In this document: positions 1 through 4,479 of the stretch, piece after piece
Numbering within the stretch: the first letter of the stretch is position 1
Layout: every line of letters begins with the position of its first letter
Source of the DNA: JBEKHI01 sp050012355
GTDB taxonomy: Bacteria; Actinomycetota; Actinomycetes; Streptosporangiales; Streptosporangiaceae
DNA length: 7,193 nucleotides
NCBI GenBank assembly: GCA_050012355.1
Contig: JBEKHI010000409.1
Span: forward strand, 1-7,193
Direction: 5' to 3'
Position numbers and translations under genes: made by a program
The notes under the pieces: model-generated
The model's database searches: none
What the model was told of the DNA's origin: nothing
What the model saw: only the letters and a program-made list of their open reading frames with translations

Positions 1-182
1 GCCAAGGCGGCAAAACCAGCCTCGGAAACTGCGGCCTGTTCTGCAAATTCCACCACCTGATCGCCATCCACGCCTGGGGCTGGACCGCCAAGCTCCTCCC
101 CGGCGGAATGTGGGAAGCCAGATCACCCGACGGACAGACCATCTACCGCAGTCACGCACCGCCAGACCAGCTGGCGGCCTAG
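1..182 (+). CDS. HNH endonuclease-like protein, C-terminal end (5' partial)
   Basis: An open frame enters from the left edge (first full codon at base 3) and stops with TAG at 180-182, giving the last 59 residues of a protein. The tail reads GGKTSLGN, then LFCKFHH, then an Ala-Trp-Gly-Trp stretch and a W-E-A-R-S-P-D-G-Q turn. This is the usual ending of actinobacterial 13E12/DUF222-associated HNH proteins: a GG-x-T-S-x-x-N segment, a C-x-x-H-H zinc/catalytic pair, and a closing 'PDG' beta turn followed by S-H-x-P-P. The metal-binding Cys and the His-His pair are intact. The N-terminal domain lies outside the window, so substrate and activity cannot be judged. Such genes are commonly repeated in actinobacterial genomes and are sometimes linked to mobile DNA; nothing else here marks a mobile element. 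A stem-loop about 20 bases after the stop may end transcription. Confidence 0.8.
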   Translation, partial: QGGKTSLGNCGLFCKFHHLIAIHAWGWTAKLLPGGMWEARSPDGQTIYRSHAPPDQLAA

Positions 183-202
183 CCGCCCCGGTCAAATCCA
201 CA

Positions 203-248
203 CCGATCCAGCCGCCCGGCAAGCACCACCGCCAGGCGGCTGGACCGG
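203..248 (+). terminator. GC-rich stem-loop after the HNH gene
   Basis: Arms TCCAGCCGCC (207-216) and GGCGGCTGGA (235-244) pair perfectly. After one A-C mismatch, CCG (203-205) pairs with CGG (246-248). The result is a 13-pair stem around an 18-base loop, 20 bases after the HNH stop codon. No U-tract follows, which is common for actinobacterial terminators. The right arm can instead pair with a downstream arm (271-282), so the stem may also be part of a switch. Confidence 0.45.
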
Positions 249-282
249 CATGTCTGAGCAGAGATCTATGCGGTCCAGCCGC
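236..282 (+). repeat. Alternative 12-bp inverted repeat sharing an arm with the upstream stem
   Basis: GCGGCTGGACCG (236-247) and CGGTCCAGCCGC (271-282) are perfect reverse complements with a 23-base spacer. The 236-244 part is also the right arm of the 203-248 stem, so the two structures exclude each other. The outer arms are near direct repeats of TCCAGCCGC. If transcription of the next unit starts near 295, this DNA lies just upstream of it and could instead be a protein-binding dyad. Seen: the complementarity. Inferred: any role. Confidence 0.4.
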
Positions 283-288
283 TATGCT
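283..288 (+). promoter_or_regulatory. Candidate -10 element for a leaderless leader-peptide transcript
   Basis: TATGCT fits the actinobacterial TAnnnT -10 pattern and is followed by 7 bases and then the ATG at 296. That would put the transcription start on or one base before the ATG, i.e. a leaderless message. No good -35 hexamer is seen about 17 bases upstream. The same TAnnnT-N7-ATG spacing recurs before the PPOX gene (2368-2381). Weak evidence on its own. Confidence 0.3.
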
Positions 289-295
289 GTTGCTC

Positions 296-352
296 ATGCG
301 ATACCAGCTGACGACGACGCCGGACACCTCCGGCGTCCGGCTGCCGCGCTAA
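296..352 (+). CDS. Threonine-rich leader peptide upstream of the threonyl-tRNA synthetase
   Basis: The 18-residue reading is MRYQLTTTPDTSGVRLPR, ending at TAA (350-352). An in-frame ATG at 284 would add four residues (M-L-L-L). Four of 18 residues are Thr, with three consecutive ACG codons (311-319) and an ACC (326-328), all placed where a perfect 9-bp hairpin (316-337) begins. From 284 on, 21 of 22 sense codons end in G or C, while the codons just before 284 in the same frame do not. This is consistent with coding in a GC-rich genome. No SD precedes either ATG. Leader peptides in actinobacteria can be leaderless, and a possible -10 supports the 296 start. The inferred job is to sense charged tRNA-Thr by ribosome pausing and so control the synthetase gene 85 bases downstream. 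The alternative is chance; translation is unproven. Confidence 0.55.
   Translation: MRYQLTTTPDTSGVRLPR
316..337 (+). promoter_or_regulatory. Attenuator-like hairpin over the leader Thr codons (arms 1:2)
   Basis: GACGCCGGA (316-324) pairs perfectly with TCCGGCGTC (329-337) around the loop CACC: nine pairs, seven of them G-C. The 5' arm holds the last base of the second and all of the third Thr ACG codon, and the loop lies within the fourth Thr codon, so a ribosome paused there would block the stem. Bases 328-333 (CTCCGG) are complementary to 373-378 (CCGGAG), the 5' arm of the next hairpin. This gives the 1:2 / 2:3 / 3:4 arrangement of classical amino-acid attenuators. Confidence 0.5.
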
Positions 353-371
353 ATCTTTCGCCAGCCCTCAC

Positions 372-430
372 CCCGGAGTCAGTCTCCGGGACCGGGCGGT
401 TTCGCGGGCTGACTCCCACAACCTAGGGAG
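372..430 (+). promoter_or_regulatory. Mutually exclusive hairpins ending on the synthetase Shine-Dalgarno
   Basis: Three pairings compete. (A) CCCGGAG (372-378) with CTCCGGG (384-390), a 7-bp stem with a 5-base loop. (B) GGAGTCAG (375-382) with CTGACTCC (409-416), eight perfect pairs that extend inward as U-G, C-G, U-G. (C) CTCCC (413-417) with GGGAG (426-430), which hides the SD AGGGAG (425-430) six bases before the ATG at 437. B takes up the anti-SD bases used by C, and A prevents B. The layout therefore suggests translational control of the synthetase. No U-tract follows any stem, so transcription termination is less likely. The complementarity is seen; the mechanism and its direction are inferred. 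Confidence 0.5.
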
Positions 431-436
431 CACCCG

Positions 437-1657
437 ATGAACATCAACCTCGACTTGCCGGTTTACGCGACCGATCCGCTCGCTGGCGCTGGGCTGCCGC
501 TATGGCTGCCCGATGGAGCGGTGATCCGCGAGGAACTCCAGGCGCTTGCCAAGGACCTGGCCCGCGCCGACGGCTGCCAGAGCGTCTACTCCCCCGTCCT
601 GGCCAAACGCGCGCTCTACGAACTGTCCGGTCACTGGGCCAAGTTCAGCGACGACATGTTCCCGCCGATGCCCGTCGGCGGCGACGAACTCGTCCTGCGT
701 CCAGCCAACTGCCCGCACCACGCGCTGATCTACTCCTCGGCGCAGCGGTCGTACCGCGACCTGCCGGTCCGGTTCAACGAACTGGGGGCGATGTTCCGGG
801 CGGAGCGCTCCGGATCGCTGTCGGGGCTGTCCAGGGTGCGGCAGATCAACCTGGACGACACCCACGTGTTCTGCCGCCCCGACCAGGTCGTGGAGGAGGC
901 GGCTCGCGGGCTGCGAACCGCGTTGCGTGCCCAGGAGATCCTGGGACTGCCGGTGGACTACGTCCGGTTGTCACGGCGCGACGACAGCCCGTCCTACCTC
1001 GGCGAACAGTCTCAGTGGGACGCGGCGGAGATCGCGCTGCGAGAAGCCGCTGAGAAGGCCGGAGTGAGCAGCCTGGCAGACGCTCCCGGCGAGGCGGCGT
1101 TCTACGGCCCGAAACTAGACCTGCAGGTCCGCGACGACCGGGGTCACGAGGAGACCATCGCCACCGTGCAGCTCGATTTCAATCAGCCTGACCGGTTCGA
1201 CTTGACTTACGACGGCGCGGACGGCACCCGGCAGCGGGTCGTAATGATCCACCGGGGCACCGTCGGGTCGATGGAGCGGGTTACCGCGGCCCTCCTGGAG
1301 CGGTACCAGGGACGGCTACCGCTATGGCTGGCACCAGTGCAGGTGTGCGTGATGCCTGTCAGCCCAGATCAAGACGGTGCGGCGAGACGCCTAGCCGAGG
1401 ACTTGCTGCTCGCGGGACTGCGGTCCAGGCTCGAGCTGAACGGTTCGCTAGGTGCCCGCGTGCGGCTCAGCCGACGGCGCCGTGACTGTCTTATCGCGGT
1501 CATCGGCGCCGCCGAGGAGGCGACCAAAAGCGTCAAGGTGACCGACATCGCGGCTGGATATACCGGCGTGCTCACCGCGGCCGATCTCGTCCGGCTCGTC
1601 AAGGACGCGTATTCGGCTCGGCTGGGTCAGGTCGGCTGGCCAGGCGGCGACAGTTAG
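437..1657 (+). CDS. thrS: Threonyl-tRNA synthetase, compact form lacking TGS and editing domains
   Basis: A class II aminoacyl-tRNA synthetase of 406 residues; full bacterial ThrRS is about 640. It begins almost directly at motif 1 (W-L-P-D-G, residues 23-27), so the N-terminal TGS and editing domains are absent. The three zinc ligands that bind the threonine side chain are conserved: Cys92 (NCPHH), His143 (LDDTH) and His272 (MIHRG). Also present are the motif 2 Arg121 (FRAERSG), Asp141, Tyr224 (FYGPK) and motif 3 GSMER (277-281). The anticodon-binding domain runs from about 297 (WLAPVQV) to 395. Unusual positions: the normal RVRGFTQDDxH is RVRQINLDDTH, with Leu139 where Gln is expected, and the usual 'E-W-Q-x-x-T' is EETIAT (238-243). 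SD AGGGAG lies 6 bases before the ATG. It is probably a second, editing-free ThrRS, perhaps stress- or inhibitor-related, though altered specificity is possible. Upstream is a Thr-rich leader that fits its substrate. Confidence 0.88.
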   Translation: MNINLDLPVYATDPLAGAGLPLWLPDGAVIREELQALAKDLARADGCQSVYSPVLAKRALYELSGHWAKFSDDMFPPMPVGGDELVLRPANCPHHALIYSSAQRSYRDLPVRFNELGAMFRAERSGSLSGLSRVRQINLDDTHVFCRPDQVVEEAARGLRTALRAQEILGLPVDYVRLSRRDDSPSYLGEQSQWDAAEIALREAAEKAGVSSLADAPGEAAFYGPKLDLQVRDDRGHEETIATVQLDFNQPDRFDLTYDGADGTRQRVVMIHRGTVGSMERVTAALLERYQGRLPLWLAPVQVCVMPVSPDQDGAARRLAEDLLLAGLRSRLELNGSLGARVRLSRRRRDCLIAVIGAAEEATKSVKVTDIAAGYTGVLTAADLVRLVKDAYSARLGQVGWPGGDS

Positions 1658-1710
1658 CCTGGGCGTCAAATAGCCGTTGAACTACCAAAGCGTCTCATAC
1701 GGGAGTTGAG

Positions 1711-2292
1711 TTGACGTACCTGACATTCGCGACTGAAGACGGTCGCAGGCTCTCATACCAGCGCCGCGGCTCCGGTCCGCTCGTCGTCTGTATCCCCGGC
1801 GGTCCCGGCATGGATCCCGAGGCGTACTTCGCCGAGACGTTCGCCGACGGCGCCGATCGCCTGGCGGCGGCCGCGGATGCCGACGACGCGCTCGGCGGCG
1901 AGCTCGACGAGGCGGAGCGGCGGCGGCAGTACCGCAGGCTGATGGCTGGCTACGTCGCCGAGCTCGGACCCGCCGAGGTCGGCTACCTCGACCGCCTCTG
2001 CGCCGCCCCGGTGAACTGGGAGCCGGTGTTTGAAATGTCCAAGGAGTTCGTCGCCGGGCTCGACCTGCTGGCGGGCGCGCAAGCGGTCGTCGCCCCGGTG
2101 CTGGCGATCGGCTGCGAATTCGACGTCACCGTGCCGGCCGCCGCGATGCACCTGATCGCGGAGGCGCTGCCGAACGGCCGCTTCCTCGAGCTGGCCGGGG
2201 TCGGCCACTTTCCCGAGGTCGAGGCACCCGCCCAATTCCGCGCAACGGTCACCGCGTTCCTCGCCGGTCGACCGGTCGCGGGCGTCGCCTGA
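1711..2292 (+). CDS. Alpha/beta hydrolase with internal deletion, probably inactive
   Basis: Start TTG at 1711, with SD GGGAG (1701-1705) five bases before it; the gene lies 53 bases after the synthetase. The 193-residue product starts like an alpha/beta hydrolase: strand, then the PGGPG oxyanion loop at residues 29-33 and DPEAYF. It ends like one too: the acid loop with Asp138 (CEFDVTVP), the catalytic-His segment VGHFPE with His166, and a C-terminal helix. Between them the stretch that should hold the second strand and the nucleophile elbow G-x-S-x-G is missing. The sequence jumps near residue 41 from DPEAYFA straight into cap-like helices (ETFADGADRL). Family members are usually about 260-300 residues, so roughly 80-100 are gone, in frame. 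TTCGCCGA occurs at both 1828-1835 and 1840-1847, at the apparent junction. Without the serine it should not hydrolyse esters. It may be a decaying gene or a repurposed fold. Confidence 0.7.
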   Translation: MTYLTFATEDGRRLSYQRRGSGPLVVCIPGGPGMDPEAYFAETFADGADRLAAAADADDALGGELDEAERRRQYRRLMAGYVAELGPAEVGYLDRLCAAPVNWEPVFEMSKEFVAGLDLLAGAQAVVAPVLAIGCEFDVTVPAAAMHLIAEALPNGRFLELAGVGHFPEVEAPAQFRATVTAFLAGRPVAGVA

Positions 2293-2335
2293 AGGAAAGC
2301 GGGTCTTAGGTCCCGCGACGTAGTCCCACGCGGAC

Positions 2336-2347
2336 CATCGGCCGATG
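2336..2347 (+). promoter_or_regulatory. Perfect palindrome, candidate operator of the PPOX gene
   Basis: CATCGGCCGATG is a perfect 12-bp palindrome. It is flanked by direct copies of GCGGACC at 2330-2336 and 2351-2357, 21 bases (two helical turns) apart. If the leaderless start near 2380 is right, it covers roughly -44 to -33, a good place for a regulator. No known motif was recognised. Confidence 0.35.
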
Positions 2348-2367
2348 CGAGCGGACCGCGCCGCCCG

Positions 2368-2373
2368 TAGCGT
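2368..2373 (+). promoter_or_regulatory. Candidate -10 for a leaderless PPOX transcript
   Basis: TAGCGT matches TAnnnT and stands 7 bases before the ATG at 2381, the spacing expected for a leaderless actinobacterial message. The GGGAG at 2374-2378 is only 2 bases from the ATG, too near to be a good SD, which also favours leaderless initiation. No convincing -35 is seen. Confidence 0.4.
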
Positions 2374-2380
2374 GGGAGTC

Positions 2381-2761
2381 ATGACGACGACATTCACCGT
2401 GGCCGACCTCGCGTACCTGCGCGGGCAGCGGCTTGGCCGGCTCGCGACGGTCCGGCGGGACGGTACCGTGCAGAACAGCCCGGTCGGCTTCGGCTACAAC
2501 GAGAAGCTGGGGACCATCGACATCGGCGGCTGGAACATGGCCGACAGCCGCAAGTTCCGCAACATCGCCGAGGGCTCCAAGGTCGCGTTCGTGGTCGATG
2601 ATGTCGCCTCGGTCGACCCGTGGCGGGTCCGGTGCCTGGAGATCCGCGGCGACGCCGAGGCGCTCACCGATCCGGAGGACTCCACTGCTCAGATCGGCGG
2701 TCCCATCATCAGGATCCATCCGCGTCGCGTCATCAGCTACGGCATCGAGCCCGCCGACTGA
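2381..2761 (+). CDS. PPOX-class F420-dependent oxidoreductase family protein
   Basis: A 126-residue split beta-barrel protein of the pyridoxamine-phosphate-oxidase-like superfamily. It is closest in style to the actinobacterial F420-dependent group that includes the MSMEG_5819/OxyR-type proteins. Signature stretches are RLGRLATVRRDGTVQNSPVG (residues 17-36), with the usual 'LATV-x-x-DG-x-x-x-x-PVGF' strand-turn-strand, then TIDIGGWNMADSRKFRNI (about 44-61) and VAFVVDDV with PWRVRCLEIRGDAE (about 65-90). Length is normal for the family. Such proteins use deazaflavin F420 or a flavin to reduce or oxidise small molecules in the cytosol; the substrate is not predictable. An upstream ATG at 2345 exists, but the family's N-terminus starts at 2381 and a leaderless-type promoter points there. 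The methyltransferase follows after 71 bases and may be co-transcribed. It is unlikely to make pyridoxal phosphate, given the F420-type motifs. Confidence 0.85.
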   Translation: MTTTFTVADLAYLRGQRLGRLATVRRDGTVQNSPVGFGYNEKLGTIDIGGWNMADSRKFRNIAEGSKVAFVVDDVASVDPWRVRCLEIRGDAEALTDPEDSTAQIGGPIIRIHPRRVISYGIEPAD

Positions 2762-2832
2762 AACGAGCAGGTTGCCGGTCGCCGTCGCGTGGGCCATGAT
2801 GATGGGGCCCGCGAGGAGAACAGACGACAACG

Positions 2833-3678
2833 ATGACCGACGGCGATAGTGATTGGCGGACCACGTTCCGGCCCGACATCCCGAGCTCGGCGCGCATCTA
2901 CGACTATCTGCTCGGCGGGAAGGACAACTACCCGGTCGATAGGGCCGCCGCGGAGAAACTCATTGAGATTCTCCCCTCAGTCCGCATGGCCGCGCGCATC
3001 AATCGCGCCTTCGTCGCGCGCGCCGTGCGGTACATGGTGAATGAGGCCGGAATCACGCAGTTCATCGACATCGGTTCCGGCTTGCCCACGCTCGGCAACG
3101 TCCATGAGATAGCCCGCGGCGAGGACCCGGCCGCGCACGTCGTATACGTCGACCACGACCCGGTGGTGCTCGCCCACGTGCGCGATGTGCTCTCCGGCGA
3201 GGACGGCGTCACCATCGTCAGCCACGACATGCGAGATCCCAGGGGAATCCTCGATGATCCAGAGACGCGCCGGCTCATCGATTTCGATCGGCCGGTAGGG
3301 ATCCTGCTTATCTCGATGCTTCATTTCCTGGCCGACGCCGACGATCCGGCGGGGATCATCAGGCAGTTGCTTAAGCCGTTCCCGGCGGGAAGCCACGTCT
3401 CGCTGACGCACAGCACCAGCGATTCCACGCCGCGACACGGCGAGGTGACCGAGCTCTACCGCCGCGCGACCACTGACATATTCGTTCGTCCCCGCGACGA
3501 GGTTCTCGCGCTAGTGAACGGACTGGATGTCGTGGAACCCGGCGTGGTGTGGACTCCGCTGTGGCGACCCGATCCAGACGAGCCGCTGCCACAGGACCCG
3601 AGCAGCTGCTATTACTACGCGCTGATGGCTCGCACGTTATACGAGCACGGCCGTCATCAGGCGGCGCTCATCGCGTAG
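2833..3678 (+). CDS. SAM-dependent methyltransferase, DUF574 / Methyltransf_19 family
   Basis: A 281-residue protein with the N-terminal family hallmark PSSARIYDYLLGGKDNYPVD (residues 17-36), then methyltransferase motif I FIDIGSGLPT (77-86) with NVHEIA, motif II VVYVDHDPVVL (103-113), DMRDP (132-136), and the strand PVGILLISMLHFL (154-166). The family is widely expanded in Streptomyces and relatives, but its substrates are largely unknown, so only 'SAM-dependent methyl transfer in the cytosol' is supported. The start fits the family N-terminus. The purine-rich GAGGAGA (2813-2819) is 13 bases away, farther than usual for an SD, so initiation may be weak or coupled to the PPOX gene 71 bases upstream. 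Leu269 is encoded by TTA (3637-3639), a rare codon that limits expression through bldA tRNA in Streptomyces-type hosts. The last 22 bases overlap the end of the convergent LysR gene. Confidence 0.9.
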   Translation: MTDGDSDWRTTFRPDIPSSARIYDYLLGGKDNYPVDRAAAEKLIEILPSVRMAARINRAFVARAVRYMVNEAGITQFIDIGSGLPTLGNVHEIARGEDPAAHVVYVDHDPVVLAHVRDVLSGEDGVTIVSHDMRDPRGILDDPETRRLIDFDRPVGILLISMLHFLADADDPAGIIRQLLKPFPAGSHVSLTHSTSDSTPRHGEVTELYRRATTDIFVRPRDEVLALVNGLDVVEPGVVWTPLWRPDPDEPLPQDPSSCYYYALMARTLYEHGRHQAALIA

Positions 3679-4469
3679 AGCATGTCACGGACACCGGGGG
3701 CATACTCGCGGTCTGGCCGCCACACCAGCCGCAGGCACAGCTCTGGCACGTCGAACGGGAGCAGGGTGAGCGTCCCAGAATCGAGCTGTGCGGAAACGGC
3801 GAACAACGGCAGCAGGGCGATGCCGATGCCGCGTTCGGCGCAGGCACGGATCAGCGTCACCCCGCCGGTCGGGACTCGCTCGACGTGATCTCGCAGCAGT
3901 TGCTGCCCGGCCAGGGTGAACGAGCACTCCGGTGCGTTGTTGACCAGCAGCCTGCACCCGTGCAGATCATCGAGGCTCAGCCGGTCGCGGCCCGCTAGCG
4001 GATGGTCCGGCGCGGCGACGAGCGCCAGCGGCACCGGCGACAGGTCGGCGAAGTCGAGCGTCCCGTCGGCGACCCCGGCCAGCAGCCCGCCCCTGCTGGC
4101 GTCGGAACGGACCTGCACCGTCACGTCCGGCCGCCGCAGCGCCAGTTGCTCCAGCGCACCGGGGACGTGGGTCGCGGCGATCGTCTCCAGCGCGCCCAGC
4201 CTGACCACGGCGGGCACACCGGTGACCTCCCGCCTGGCCTCCTCCGCCTCGGCGAGCAGGCGGCGTGCCCAGCCGGTCATCCGCTCGCCGGCCGCCGTCA
4301 GCCGCAGGCCGCCCGGCGTCCGGTCGAACAACGACACGTCAAGCGACGCCTCGAGCACCCGGATCTGCTCCGACACCGACGACGGGGCACGGCCGAGCGC
4401 GACCGCGGCGTCGGTCACCGTCCCGTGCGTGACCACGGACTCGAACACCCGCAACTGGCGAAACTCCAT
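3657..4469 (-). CDS. LysR-family transcriptional regulator
   Basis: A 270-residue LysR-type regulator. The N-terminal winged helix-turn-helix is clear: MEFRQLRVFESVVTHGTVTD, then AAVALGRAPSSVSEQIRVLE (helix-turn-helix about residues 16-40), LFDRTPGGLRLTAAGE (47-62) and the linker helix to about 82. The effector-binding domain follows (VRLGALETIAATHVP from 89; RACAERGIGIALLP 208-221; a VPELCLRLVWRPDRE ending). The start at 4469 matches the family; in-frame ATGs at 4481 and 4508 would add an atypical extension. It is shorter than the usual 290-310. In the effector domain, DGTLDFADLSPVPLALV (135-151) seems to skip about 20 residues between the helix and the next strand compared with relatives, so its ligand pocket may be altered. 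It is divergent from the MFS exporter with 10 bases between start codons, which suggests that it controls that exporter and itself. Its 3' end overlaps the methyltransferase by 22 bases. Confidence 0.88.
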   Translation of the reverse strand: MEFRQLRVFESVVTHGTVTDAAVALGRAPSSVSEQIRVLEASLDVSLFDRTPGGLRLTAAGERMTGWARRLLAEAEEARREVTGVPAVVRLGALETIAATHVPGALEQLALRRPDVTVQVRSDASRGGLLAGVADGTLDFADLSPVPLALVAAPDHPLAGRDRLSLDDLHGCRLLVNNAPECSFTLAGQQLLRDHVERVPTGGVTLIRACAERGIGIALLPLFAVSAQLDSGTLTLLPFDVPELCLRLVWRPDREYAPGVRDMLYAMSAA

Positions 4470-4479
4470 AGTGAAGGCC

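Noticed and set aside
110..352. 80-residue reading of the leader frame starting at ATG 110
   Set aside because: Its first part overlaps the HNH gene in another frame and shows no coding bias; only the end from 284 looks coding.
393..408. Sequence resembling a T-box (AGGGUGGNACCGCG) in the synthetase leader
   Set aside because: CGGGCGGTTTCGCG matches 9 of 13 fixed positions, but the critical UGGN is CGGT, which mismatches the tRNA CCA end. No stem I with an ACC specifier loop was found. The Thr leader peptide explains the region better.
250..426. 58-codon ORF ending in Leu-Thr-Pro-Thr-Thr-stop on the synthetase SD
   Set aside because: The Thr-rich end next to the SD is tempting, but third-position G/C is weak over its length, no SD precedes it, and the frame at 284-352 shows much stronger coding bias.
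2306..2830. Minus-strand ORF covering the PPOX gene
   Set aside because: It mirrors the high GC third positions of the PPOX frame and has no recognisable family motif.
3916..4479. N-terminal extension of the MFS reading frame
   Set aside because: It is antisense to the LysR gene, Ser/Arg-rich and low-complexity, while the transporter's first helix begins right after ATG 4480.
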